A stretch of DNA of 20,300 nucleotides from JAJDNW01 sp039714495 (GCA_039714495.1 JBDLJD010000080.1:1-20300), one strand, 5' to 3'; shown: positions 1-8,047, counted from the first letter of the stretch. Program-made: numbers and translations. The notes: generated from the letters alone by a model not told the origin.

Positions 1-96
1 CTGTTTTCCAATCCGGCCAGCCAAACGATCGCAGCGGTTCAAGCTGGCTTTTCCCTTCACACAATATACTGCATTCAACGACGTGATGACGCATAA
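1..96 (+). CDS. Possible C-terminal end of an upstream gene (partial)
   Basis: Frame 1 is open from the first base to a TAA at 94-96, giving 31 residues that begin LFSNPASQTIAAV and end in QRRDDA. There is no start codon inside the window, so this could only be the tail of a gene that begins before it. The composition looks protein-like, but the stretch is short and I recognise no family, so it could equally be non-coding sequence that happens to be open. Confidence 0.22.
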   Translation: MFSNPASQTIAAVQAGFSLHTIYCIQRRDDA

Positions 97-418
97 GCAA
101 CTTTTTGGCATACGCGATGTCAGTTAAAGCAAATTCCTATCTTTTAAGGGTTCGCGCGGTTTGGTACTAGGTTCAGTTCGCTATAAAGCAGACTTGTTTT
201 GGCCAGGTCTGTATAAATTAAAATTATAGCTTGAAATACTTATTATTGCAAATAGCGGCATCAGCGCTAGGCGGGCGGACTTTTCTGATCTTCATAGGGC
301 TTCGATTGACATCCGTATGGTTTTTCTTTATACTAATAAAAAATGATTTCATGGTGTTATACACGGTCCCACATGCTCGCCTACCAGAGCCCTAACATCA
401 TCCGGAGTTTATTATCCC
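97..418. other. Intergenic region upstream of the 754-residue gene
   Basis: About 320 bases without a convincing gene on either strand. The right half is AT-rich and carries the sigma70-like promoter at 306-334. I see no tRNA cloverleaf, repeat or riboswitch-like structure. Confidence 0.6.
306..334 (+). promoter_or_regulatory. Strong sigma70-type promoter
   Basis: A perfect -35 box TTGACA (306-311) is followed by a 17-base spacer and a -10 box TATACT (329-334), one mismatch from TATAAT. Transcription would start near 341, about 78 bases before the ATG at 419. This is the best sigma70 match I found in the window and suggests that the gene downstream is expressed constitutively. Confidence 0.7.
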
Positions 419-2683
419 ATGGGAGAGAATCGCAATGTGATCCTGGACGATTCAGCTCAGAAGCTATTTGAGGAGTTGGGCGGGATCGAAAAACGCAAGA
501 AATACAAAGCCGGCAAGCCTGATCGGTTGGCTGAAAGCTTGCAAGCGGAACAACGCAAACTCGATAATCAGCGGGTTTGGTTGATAAAAGCCATCCACCT
601 TTTGAGTTCTTATTTCCTGGATGCACGTTTTTTAAAAAGTGCCGACACCGAAAAGGACCTGTTCCAAGAGTTTGTTCAGAGTCTGACCAAGCTCAGTGAC
701 ATTTCTGCAAAAAATCCTACTATTCTGGTGCGGTTACGCGGCTTTCCCAGCGATCCCAACACAGCTGAGAACGTCGATTACGAAATCCTGTGCGGTAGTG
801 TCACGGTCGACTTTGATATCATCCCTGGAATCATCAAACGCCTCGGTTTTCGCATGTCGCATCTATCTGACCAGGCCCGGAGGGCTTTTGGCGTCCTGCT
901 GGACCAGGGACTCTACAACATCTATTTAGAACTGCCCGGCCGGATGCCCGCCAAATTGCAACAACTGCGCTCAGCATTGCAAATCATCTCCCGTTTTGGC
1001 GAAGCTGCCAAAGCCGGTGAACCGATTGTTTTCGAGCGCAAAGGTCGACAGGCCCGCATGCCGGTCATTTTCGATGAAAAAAGCAAACCGGACCCCAATT
1101 TAACGCTGGTTGCCGGCCTCAATGGCCTGAAGCCCGAGGCCATGCGAGCCTTGGTCAATAAAATCGATGCCTGGATGCAGCGTTCGGCCGCCAAACGGTC
1201 GGGGCAGCATTATATCAGCATTTTCAACGCCATCTACGGTGTCAAAAGCCTACGCCAAAAACTGCTCAAACCACCCATCGAAGTCAACAGTGTCAGGTGG
1301 TTGATGGCTGACCAGGAGCAGGAAGTCTTCTCCAAGGAAAAAGCCCATGTCGCTAAGCTGGTCGTTGAAAACTACGGTCACTCTCCTCAGCAAACTGTCC
1401 GTGTTTTGAAAAGCGTGTATGGTAATGATTTTGACCGGATCAATTCGCAACATTTGGGGCAACGGCTCCATCTGTCCTCCAATCTACTGACGACGATCGG
1501 TAAAAAGCCTCAAGACCAAGAGATCAAAAATGAAGTCATGGGCAATATCAAGACCCGGCTGGAATTGGTACGAGACGAAGTCTATGAGGATCTGCAAATC
1601 GGCCCAACTGAAGATAGAGATGCGACCGACCCCAAAGCGTCCCTTTTCGGGCGTTTGCATACCCGGGTTCACAAGATGGTCTCCTTTTTCAAACGGCGCT
1701 CATCGACCCGTCAGAAAATGAAAACCATTGTTTATAAAGCGATCAACTTCGATGCCCAAGATTATGACACGTTGGCCAAAGATTTTGATATTTCGGTCGA
1801 CGATGCCAAGGATCTGATTGAAATGCTGAAAGAATGTTTCAATGCCGAAGGGCGCTTTATCAGGGGTGCTTTTGCCCGTATCATGCCGGCCTTTGCCCCC
1901 TACGAACGGAAGGTCTTTGAGTTTCTGTGGCATTACCTCAAAGAGGCCATCCATCAAAAGGATCGGATTGCTTTTTTAAACTCGCTTCAGGTATTAACGG
2001 CCCGCATGCAGCAGCCTAAACGGGCTTTCCGAATCCTGTTGGCCGATTTTTGTCGTCAGCCTGATCGGGTCGGGTTTTCAGACAGCAAAGCGTTGATGCT
2101 CGCGATTTTGATCATTCGCAAATATAATAAAGAATTGATCGATATTGAAATCACACCTGAAGACGTTCTGCTGGTTAAAGAAGAGCTGGATAAAGAAGTT
2201 GCCAAATATGCGGCTTGGAAGATCGATCAAGACCAGGAAAAATTTTTTGAGAAGATCCAAACCGTCCATGTGAAACTCAAGGAGGTTTTGGACGCCGGCG
2301 ATCCTAGTGCCCAGCCCATACCGCTCCGCTACCTGATGGGCTTGGAACGCGAGGCTTATATCTTTTTAACCCTCATCGGCGGCAATACCAGCCATTCCGT
2401 GCTTACCAGCGCCATTCAAGAATACGGCAATCCGCAATCGGAAATGTATCGCTTGAAACAAAGTCAGACTTATCTACATGCGGTTTTACAGAATTTACGC
2501 GTCGTCATTCGCGGTCTTGGGCGCGTTGGCCGCAGTGTTGATTTGGCGGCTTTAAACGAGATAAGAACACAAAGCCAAGCCTTCATACAGTTAGGCCAAG
2601 GGTCTAAACACGAGGAAGCCATTATCAATATCATGCAGTGGGTTGAAAAGTCCCGCGAAAGTATTCTGCAAAAAGGCGGCTGA
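419..2683 (+). CDS. Large protein of unknown function (754 aa)
   Basis: I do not recognise this family. The protein is soluble, with no signal peptide and no membrane segment. It looks almost entirely alpha-helical and is rich in Lys, Arg, Glu and Gln with regularly spaced Leu/Ile. Residues near 100-165 look like a small alpha/beta patch (VRLRGFPSDP, VTVDFDIIPG). A basic cluster (FFKRRSSTRQKMK, near residue 420-435) could contact nucleic acid or membrane. I see no Walker motif, zinc site or catalytic signature. The ATG at 419 is preceded by GGAG about 11 bases upstream, a slightly long spacing, and by a strong promoter. It stands alone: the next feature is a cupin remnant. Codon use looks like that of the other intact genes, and a 2.2-kb uninterrupted frame makes it a real gene. 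Confidence 0.85.
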   Translation: MGENRNVILDDSAQKLFEELGGIEKRKKYKAGKPDRLAESLQAEQRKLDNQRVWLIKAIHLLSSYFLDARFLKSADTEKDLFQEFVQSLTKLSDISAKNPTILVRLRGFPSDPNTAENVDYEILCGSVTVDFDIIPGIIKRLGFRMSHLSDQARRAFGVLLDQGLYNIYLELPGRMPAKLQQLRSALQIISRFGEAAKAGEPIVFERKGRQARMPVIFDEKSKPDPNLTLVAGLNGLKPEAMRALVNKIDAWMQRSAAKRSGQHYISIFNAIYGVKSLRQKLLKPPIEVNSVRWLMADQEQEVFSKEKAHVAKLVVENYGHSPQQTVRVLKSVYGNDFDRINSQHLGQRLHLSSNLLTTIGKKPQDQEIKNEVMGNIKTRLELVRDEVYEDLQIGPTEDRDATDPKASLFGRLHTRVHKMVSFFKRRSSTRQKMKTIVYKAINFDAQDYDTLAKDFDISVDDAKDLIEMLKECFNAEGRFIRGAFARIMPAFAPYERKVFEFLWHYLKEAIHQKDRIAFLNSLQVLTARMQQPKRAFRILLADFCRQPDRVGFSDSKALMLAILIIRKYNKELIDIEITPEDVLLVKEELDKEVAKYAAWKIDQDQEKFFEKIQTVHVKLKEVLDAGDPSAQPIPLRYLMGLEREAYIFLTLIGGNTSHSVLTSAIQEYGNPQSEMYRLKQSQTYLHAVLQNLRVVIRGLGRVGRSVDLAALNEIRTQSQAFIQLGQGSKHEEAIINIMQWVEKSRESILQKGG

Positions 2684-2803
2684 AAATACGATTCCGGCCA
2701 GGTGGTGGTGATGCCGGCCAATGTTCCCCATGCGGTTACCGCTGTCAAGCGGTTTAAAATGATCTTGACGGTCGTTAAAAAACCCGTGACGATTCAACCC
2801 TAA
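2684..2803 (+). pseudogene. Cupin-domain remnant (C-terminal end only)
   Basis: Reading on in the same frame after the TGA of the preceding gene gives about 39 residues to a TAA at 2801-2803. They include VVVMPANVPHAVTAV and a hydrophobic strand (MILTVV). This is the typical last beta-strands of a small cupin, with the family's P-x-x-x-P-H metal-ligand turn. There is no start codon or ribosome binding site giving a full domain, and a normal cupin of this type has about 100-115 residues, so roughly two thirds are missing. I take it as the relic of a deleted gene. The shared frame with the upstream gene is probably chance. Confidence 0.55.
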
Positions 2804-2893
2804 TACAAAAGGCTGCAACATTTCAAAGGAAAGTGGACAGATTTAGGACGTAACCAATAGTGTTTACATCTGTATACGATGAAAGGGCACCCA

Positions 2894-3235
2894 ATGGTCG
2901 ATGTGGCGAAAATGCTTGAGAATTTGAATACAGCAGTGGTATCGTGCGATGCCGATTTCAAGGTAACCTTTGCAAATAAAAAATGTAAACAAATGTTTAA
3001 GGCCTCGATGGGCGTGGAAGATTTTGTTGGAAATCACATGGGGGATTGCCATAAGCCCGAAACGATGGAACAACTGGAAAAACTCTTTGCAGATTACAAG
3101 GAAAGGAAGAGAAATTTAGATTACTACACCATGGTCACCCCGGACGGGAAACTCACCATTGTGAATGCTCCTTTTTATGAGGGAGACACTTTTGCCGGTG
3201 TGGTGGAATTTCTCTTTGAAGGATCTCTGGCATGA
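2894..3235 (+). CDS. Small single-domain PAS protein
   Basis: A 113-residue protein made of one PAS fold: MLENLNTAVVSCDADFKV starts the domain, followed by a strand/helix with NKKCKQMF, the VGNHMGDCH turn and the final beta strands (KLTIVNAPFYEGD, GVVEFLFE). It has no attached kinase, HTH or GGDEF domain, so it would act as a stand-alone sensor or adaptor; the ligand cannot be told. Cys and His residues in the GDCH turn could bind a cofactor, but this is speculative. I chose the ATG at 2894 because AAAGGG lies 6 bases upstream. An in-frame ATG at 2879 would add five residues but lacks such a site. No partner gene is adjacent. Confidence 0.8.
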   Translation: MVDVAKMLENLNTAVVSCDADFKVTFANKKCKQMFKASMGVEDFVGNHMGDCHKPETMEQLEKLFADYKERKRNLDYYTMVTPDGKLTIVNAPFYEGDTFAGVVEFLFEGSLA

Positions 3236-3354
3236 GAATACCGATTTGATGTCATTATTTTTTCGCAATTGACCCGAAATTGAAATGACCGCCTATTAGG
3301 ATTGCCAGAAGAAATCTCCTTAATTCGAACCCAGTCGAAACACAGGTGATTACA

Positions 3355-3537
3355 TCATCCCAAGTAACCCCTCCCAACTAGAGCTTGTGTAACACAACAA
3401 AAAGTGTAGGTGAGAACAGACAGTTGACATAATATGTGAGGAGTCAATACTCCATCCAATTCTTCCAATTCGCTTTTGACAGCCGATGTGCAATGCCCGC
3501 AAGATATATTGGGTATGGAAAAGATTTCTTGATTCAT
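3355..3537 (-). pseudogene. Heavy-metal-associated (CopZ-like) domain protein, broken after about 31 residues
   Basis: Translation starts at an ATG with an ideal AGGAGG four bases upstream. It opens with MNQEIFSIPNISCGHCTSAV, which has the HMA metal site C-x-x-C in the context ISCGHC. HMA proteins have about 65-70 residues with a second half containing a DVSLE/A-type strand. Here similarity stops near residue 31 (about 3445), and the rest is an unrelated cysteine-rich tail ending in VGRGYLG. The break lies next to a 13-base palindrome (TTGTGT-A-ACACAA, 3385-3397), which may mark an old insertion or deletion end. It sits 43 bases after the multicopper oxidase fragment on the same strand, so the two probably once formed a copper operon. 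Confidence 0.6.
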
Positions 3538-3580
3538 GATTCCTCCTGAAAAAATTTTGTATTAATTGGGCTTTTGTACA

Positions 3581-3955
3581 CTAAGATGTATTTCTGCTGA
3601 TGTAATAATTTCTCATCATACCGGCATCACCGTGCTCCAGATTATGGCAGTGATATAGAAAAAGCCCTGGATGTTTGCCGAAACGGACGAGTAACCTTAT
3701 TTTTTCTTCTGGCATCAATAACACTGTGTCCTTCCAGCCTTCGTCCATAAAGTTTTCTAAATGAAAGCCGGATCTTTTCAACACTCGAAAATGGGCACCG
3801 TGAAGATGCATGGGATGAGGGATCTGCATAGCCATCATTCCGCGACCTCGGGTTGTATTGGTAAATTCCCATATTTCTGATGTTCCGGCATTGACGATTT
3901 CATCATCGGCAAATGTGTTCATTTGAAAAGTTCTTCCATTGATCAAACCATGCAT
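3581..3955 (-). pseudogene. Multicopper oxidase, C-terminal fragment
   Basis: About 124 residues match the last cupredoxin domain of a multicopper oxidase. HPMHLHGAHF carries the type 2/type 3 copper ligands, and the closing YHCHNLEHGDAGMM carries H-C-H...M, the type 1/type 3 ligands. Full enzymes have roughly 450-600 residues, so three quarters are gone. The in-frame sequence upstream of the ATG at 3955 soon meets a stop and a different reading frame takes over. The surviving active-site residues are intact, which points to a fairly recent deletion rather than slow decay. The native role would have been copper(I) or phenol oxidation outside the cytoplasm. Confidence 0.75.
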
Positions 3956-4127
3956 TATCAGTCTGTTGATGGATTAATAACCTTGAAAGAAGAACCGCCC
4001 CCAAGAATCCTGATAACGTCAACAACACCAATGCAAAAGAATGACTCATACCAATAAGGTTGGCTACCCATGCGAAACCGTTCTCGATCTTTTCAACAAC
4101 ACCTTGCTCTGTGCTTATATAAGTCAC
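3903..4127 (-). other. Small membrane-protein-like ORF or junction fragment
   Basis: A 74-codon frame with a GTG start at 4127 contains one clear hydrophobic helix (SFALVLLTLSGFLGAVLL). It then runs in another frame into the first codons of the multicopper oxidase fragment (overlap 3903-3955). The part upstream of about 3960 may be the N-terminus of an unrelated membrane protein joined to the oxidase by a deletion. I do not recognise it, and the start has no convincing ribosome binding site. Confidence 0.25.
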
Positions 4128-4311
4128 CTATAACAATGAAATAAGGCGGTTATGGTTGTGATAGACTGCCAGGTACCTATGTGTCGATGCCCAGTTCAGT
4201 GTTGTGTAATATGTCACATTGTAGTATATTTCTTTTCTTAATATAAGGGAATCTTGAATTTCGTCAATACAGTAACCATTATGTGACTGATCGATACCAA
4301 GGATACAAAAG

Positions 4312-4724
4312 ATGAAAAAACCATTTTCATTGTGCAAATCCGATATGCTGATTTTTGGGGTACTCTGCAGCATGATGATATTGCCCGCGATGGTATTTGC
4401 TCATGGCTGGAAAGCACCGCCTGATGCAGCCCGCATAACAAACCCGATTCAAATGAATTCGGCCTCGATAAAAAAGGGCCGACAGGTATAAATGAATCAT
4501 TGTGCGGCCTGCCATGGTGGAAATGGCAGGGGGGGGGGCCACTTGCCGAAGATATGAAACCGAGGCCAGCGGACCTTGTAAAACGATTGGAAGATCATTC
4601 AGAAGGGGATTTTTTCTGGAAAATATCCAATGGTCGGAGGACTATGCCGGCCTTCAGGGATCAACTCACCGAAAAACAGATATGGATGGTGATCAATTAC
4701 CTGAAATCACTGATGGGGCAGTAA
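4312..4724 (+). pseudogene. Small c-type cytochrome with nonsense and frameshift lesions
   Basis: ATG at 4312 (AAGGA upstream) opens a frame with a signal-peptide-like start (hydrophobic run to VFAHG). At codon GTA-TAA (stop at 4486-4488) the expected text KKGRQVY is interrupted, apparently by TAT to TAA. Reading through gives MNHCAACHGGNGRGGG, the heme-binding C-x-x-C-H. A run of ten G (4529-4538) then shifts the frame. In the other frame the protein continues sensibly (PLAEDMKPRPADL ... FFWKISNGRRTMPAF ... VINYLKSLMGQ) to TAA at 4722-4724, including the axial Met in RTMPAF. One more G or two fewer would restore the frame. With two lesions it is called a pseudogene. The family is small periplasmic class I cytochromes. 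Confidence 0.75.
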
Positions 4725-4729
4725 TTGCA

Positions 4730-5173
4730 ATGCATGATCATAACCTGAGGGCAGCCTATTTACATGTAATCGCTGACGCCTTGACATCGATACTGGCCAT
4801 CATCGCACTGATAACAGGCAAGGCTTTGGGGTGGGTTTGGATGGATCCAATCATGGGCATTGTTGGTGCCCTGATAATAACCAGATGGTCATATGGCCTA
4901 TTGAGGGATACCGGTCGAATTTTATTGGATCGGGATGTTCATCCAGAGGCTATTGCAGAAATAAAGAATGTGATCGAGTCCGATGCAGACAACAGAATCT
5001 CCGATATTCACGTTTGGCGGGTTGGTCCTCACCATCTATCGGTCATATTATCCATCGTTACACATTTTCCGAATCCCCCAGAATACTACAAGAAATTGCT
5101 ATCTGGATATAATGACATAAGCCACGTAACTGTAGAGGTAAATACGTGTGAGGGCAAACCTTGCATATTATGA
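4730..5173 (+). pseudogene. Cation diffusion facilitator (CDF/DmeF-like), C-terminal half
   Basis: The frame from ATG 4730 encodes 147 residues that begin MHDHNLRAAYLHVIADALTS. This carries the H-x-x-x-D metal-site motif of CDF transmembrane helix 5. Helix 6 follows (MDPIMGIVGALIITRWSYG) and then the cytoplasmic C-terminal metal-binding domain (ISDIHVWRVGPHH...), ending in a Cys-containing tail (NTCEGKPC). Complete CDF exporters have about 300 residues and six helices; here the first four are missing. The frame starts only five bases after the cytochrome remnant's stop, so a deletion probably fused the loci. The best named relatives are DmeF/CzcD-type divalent-cation exporters. A half protein is unlikely to transport. 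Confidence 0.72.
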
Positions 5174-5314
5174 TTTCACCGTACCATTCGATTTATGTTG
5201 ATTGAGTTTCCAATCGAGGTTATAAAATTCGACCACACTTGCTTAATCGCGGTTGAACAAAATCCGTTAAGCCATTAGCCCATACTGGACATAAATATAC
5301 AACCAGCTGATCTT

Positions 5315-5584
5315 ATGTCTTCAATCGCTGTTATTCTCTTGCTTATGTCCGCCTTTACCCATGCTGGCTGGAACTTTATCAGCAAGCGGGAGTACCCAAC
5401 ACTTTCCTTTTATCTCGTGGCCAACATTTTCGGGACACTGTGTGTCTTGCCGATTCTCTATTTTTACCGTTCTCCCACGGCTATTTCCTTTACATCTGTA
5501 GCTGCCGATTTTACGGCAGCAAGGGTTCCATCCAAAAATTCCTTTCGAACACGATTTATTCGGCAAACTCAGGCGGTGGGCTGA
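5315..5584 (+). pseudogene. EamA/DMT-family permease, N-terminal fragment
   Basis: The first about 52 residues look like the opening of an EamA-type ten-helix permease: a first helix (AVILLLMSAFTHAGWN), the loop FISKREYP, then a second helix (FYLVANIFGTLCVLPILYF). Family members have about 280-300 residues. After residue 52 (about 5470) the reading becomes non-membrane and runs into the 3' end of the convergent amidase gene, so the last four fifths are missing. No good ribosome binding site precedes the ATG. Confidence 0.55.
5501..5520 (-). terminator. Hairpin downstream of the amidase gene
   Basis: GCTGCCG and CGGCAGC form a perfect 7-bp stem around a six-base loop, 35 bases after the amidase stop codon. 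It lacks a U-tract, so it is at best a weak or factor-assisted terminator, or a structure left inside the permease remnant. It is symmetrical and could act on either strand. Confidence 0.35.
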
Positions 5585-7034
5585 AGCCTTGCATAACATC
5601 TTCAACCAGCTCTGCGAACTGAAGGGATGTGCGGTCCTCTAAATAAGGGGCAACTATTTGCAAGCCCACAGGAAGGCCATCCCGGGCCACCCCAACAGGT
5701 GCAATCGTTGACGGCAAGTGTACCATGCCGGTCAAACCGGCCCATGCGATGGCGGTGTCAAAATAGGATCGAGCCTCTCCGTTCACCATGAGTTTGCGTT
5801 CAAAAAAGTCCTCCGTGTGATCGTGGGGAAAAGCGGTGATCGATACGGTGGGGCACAGCAAAATATCATACGCCTTGAAAAAGTCGGCCCAGGCTTCCTG
5901 CATCATGGTGCGCACATAATCCAATAAAATCCAATCCCGGTGCAGCAGGGTAATGCCTTTTACGGTGAGTGCCTTGTCTCCGCGGTCCTCGGGGGATAGG
6001 TTCTTGGCTTCGCCCAACATCATGTCAAAGATCTCCTGGGGCAGGCCGGCACAGGTCGCCGCCTGGAGGAGCTGCGTGTACATGCCATGGCTTTGGGAAA
6101 AATCGATATCCGGTTTTTTATCTTCTATGTTCGCCCCAGCTTTTGCCAGGGCATCGACTGCCTTCTGCAGGCAATCCAGGACATTGACATCAGTGGGAAA
6201 CGATTTGTCATCCAGCCACAACCCTATTTTGAAATCCTGGAGGCGTTTTCCCCTGGCCGGCGGCAAATTGATACGCCAGGCTGTGTTTTGCGGACATTTG
6301 GGCGCGGTTATTAAATCCATCACAAGCGCGAGGTCTTTGGCGCTGCGGGCCAGAGGACCGGCAACGGCGATGTCGGTGTCGGTTGTGTATTCTCCGGGGA
6401 AGGTGCCGGGCGGGGGCGGGATATGACCCGTCAGGGGAACGATGCCAAAGGTCGGCTTGTGGCCGAAAACACCGCAGAAATGGGATGGATTCCGGATGGA
6501 GCCTCCGATGTCACTACCCATCTCCAACCCGGTCAGCCCTGCCGCAAGGGCGGCGGCCGCACCACCGGATGAACCACCCGGTACCCTTTCTGGGTTCCAG
6601 GGGTTGTTGGTCTGCCCGTAGACATCGTTGTAGCTCTGTACATCCATGGCAAAAAGCGGCAGATTGGTCTTACCAAAAATGACCGCCCCTTCATCAACCA
6701 GTTTCTGGACCACAAAGGCATTTTTAGGGGGGTGGTAGTCCTTCAAATCAGGAGAACCTGATGTGCACGGCATGCCCGCGACTTCAAATGAGTCTTTGAT
6801 CGTCATGGGCAGCCCGTGGAGGACACCCCAATCCTCTCCTTTGTCCAAGGCCTGGTCGGCTGCCAGGGCGCGGTCGCGTGCGTTGTCCAGGTCGGTGGCA
6901 ACAATCGCATTGATTTGTGGATTAAAGCGCTGCATCCGTTCGATATAATGTTCGAGAAGTTCTATGGACCGGATTTTACGGCTTTTAATGGCTTTTACCA
7001 GATCAACTGCAGATTTAAAGGATAGGACAGTCAT
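5556..7034 (-). CDS. Amidase-signature family hydrolase
   Basis: A 492-residue cytoplasmic amidase (usual length 450-500). The Ser-cisSer-Lys triad is visible: Lys80 in LPMTIKDSFEV, cis-Ser155 in PGGSSGG, and nucleophile Ser179 in GSDIGGSIR; their spacing matches fatty-acid-amide-hydrolase-type enzymes. The C-terminal half has the usual substrate-pocket region and the PVGLQIV strand. The substrate is not predictable. It lacks the signs of GatA (no gatB/gatC nearby) and is more likely a catabolic or detoxifying amidase. I chose the ATG at 7034, which has AAAGGGTG about ten bases upstream; a GTG at 7046 is possible. It is the last gene of a four-gene operon that starts at 8340. Confidence 0.88.
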   Translation of the reverse strand: MTVLSFKSAVDLVKAIKSRKIRSIELLEHYIERMQRFNPQINAIVATDLDNARDRALAADQALDKGEDWGVLHGLPMTIKDSFEVAGMPCTSGSPDLKDYHPPKNAFVVQKLVDEGAVIFGKTNLPLFAMDVQSYNDVYGQTNNPWNPERVPGGSSGGAAAALAAGLTGLEMGSDIGGSIRNPSHFCGVFGHKPTFGIVPLTGHIPPPPGTFPGEYTTDTDIAVAGPLARSAKDLALVMDLITAPKCPQNTAWRINLPPARGKRLQDFKIGLWLDDKSFPTDVNVLDCLQKAVDALAKAGANIEDKKPDIDFSQSHGMYTQLLQAATCAGLPQEIFDMMLGEAKNLSPEDRGDKALTVKGITLLHRDWILLDYVRTMMQEAWADFFKAYDILLCPTVSITAFPHDHTEDFFERKLMVNGEARSYFDTAIAWAGLTGMVHLPSTIAPVGVARDGLPVGLQIVAPYLEDRTSLQFAELVEDVMQGFSPPPEFAE

Positions 7035-7091
7035 GTCAAGCAGCACCCTTTCTGTTCGGCATTAGGTAAATGTGAGATGATCCTGAAACAC

Positions 7092-7469
7092 CTATTTGGG
7101 TTCGTAGTAGTATACTTTGTTGACGATGAGCCAGTTGTTGTCGATCTTTAGCAAGGACAGATAGTCCGTGAACCGCAGGCTGAGATAAAGATCTTCCACC
7201 TTAACGACAGCCTCGTTCCCGGTTATGTCAATGGATACAATTTTCATGTCGTACGCCTCGCCGTTTTCAGCAGGAGCCGGTGTCGCTTTAACAAAATCAA
7301 TAAATTGTTCAAGGGACATAATCGAGAGATTCCCGTCAAAAAAACCGCTGACTTGTGAACTCGGGTGGAAGGCTTTTTTGATTTTTTTAGCATCTGAATG
7401 ATAGAGTCCGTCAAAGTAATATTGAATCGTTTGCTGGATTTGATCTATGTTATTTGCTGTTGTGTTCAT
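7092..7469 (-). CDS. NTF2-like fold protein (lumazine-binding-like / SnoaL-type)
   Basis: A 125-residue protein with the alpha+beta cone layout of NTF2-like proteins: an N-terminal helix IQQTIQYYFDGLYHSD, KIKKAFHP, then long beta strands (MKIVSIDITGNEAVVKVEDL, LSLLKIDNNWLIVNKVYYYE). It closely resembles the 'putative lumazine-binding' proteins often found beside flavin or catabolic enzymes, which are presumed ligand-binding or small isomerase-like proteins. I start it at ATG 7469 because AAAGGTG lies just upstream; an in-frame GTG at 7478 overlaps that site. The gap to the preceding flavin reductase is 11 bases, so they are co-transcribed. No catalytic residue can be named. Confidence 0.75.
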   Translation of the reverse strand: MNTTANNIDQIQQTIQYYFDGLYHSDAKKIKKAFHPSSQVSGFFDGNLSIMSLEQFIDFVKATPAPAENGEAYDMKIVSIDITGNEAVVKVEDLYLSLRFTDYLSLLKIDNNWLIVNKVYYYEPK

Positions 7470-7480
7470 GGGGGGCACCT

Positions 7481-8047
7481 TTATAATTTTTTACCGATGT
7501 TAAATGCATTGCCGATTTTATCGCCGATGCGGTGGTAGCTTTGAATTTCACTGGCGTAGATAAAGGGCGCCACTTTATCCATATCCGGCAAGCCCTTGTC
7601 GGTCAGGGTTGCCTCATCAACCTTGACATCGAGAATCTCACCGATGAACTGGGTGTGCAGCCCGATTTCATGGGTGTGGATCACGTTGCATTCCAGGATC
7701 ATGGGGAACTCATCCACATACGGGGCGTCCACAAGCTCGCTTTTTATCGGCGTCAATCCAGTGGTTTCAAATTTGTTTTCCCGTTTGCCGGATATCATGC
7801 CAACGTAATCGGCTTCCCGGGCGTGTTTAACCGAGGGGATGTTGATGGTATAGGCCATTCGTTCCATGATGTTGCCATAGGTATAGGTGGCTTTTCTCAA
7901 GGAAATGGTGACCGCCGGGGGGCTCGAACAGCAGATGCCGCCCCAGGCGATGGTCATTAAATTGGGTTGGCCGTTTGCATCAAAGGATCCCACACACCAC
8001 ACCGGGTTGGGGAAGGCCAGGGTTTTAGAACCAAATGATTTTTTCAC
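7481..8047 (-). CDS. Flavin reductase / flavoredoxin-family FMN protein
   Basis: A 188-residue protein with the split-barrel flavin reductase fold: PNPVWCVGSFDANGQPNLMT at the start, the S-L-R-K substrate loop (AVTISLRKATYTYGNI), and H-T-H near residue 125. Relatives bind FMN and pass electrons from NAD(P)H or iron-sulfur partners; in sulfate reducers they are called flavoredoxins. It starts with GTG at 8047, and its GTGA overlaps the stop of the upstream ABM gene by four bases, a translational-coupling arrangement. In this operon it could supply reduced flavin to the ABM-fold protein, which is inference. The length is typical of the family. Confidence 0.85.
   Translation of the reverse strand: MKKSFGSKTLAFPNPVWCVGSFDANGQPNLMTIAWGGICCSSPPAVTISLRKATYTYGNIMERMAYTINIPSVKHAREADYVGMISGKRENKFETTGLTPIKSELVDAPYVDEFPMILECNVIHTHEIGLHTQFIGEILDVKVDEATLTDKGLPDMDKVAPFIYASEIQSYHRIGDKIGNAFNIGKKL

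Noticed and set aside
2681..2683. A fourth selenocysteine at the TGA ending the 754-residue gene
   Set aside because: There is no conserved Cys context at the site, and the downstream cupin piece is incomplete and of another family.
4502..5173. One 223-residue protein spanning the cytochrome and CDF remnants
   Set aside because: Its first 75 codons are the cytochrome read in the wrong frame; only the part from 4730 resembles a known family.
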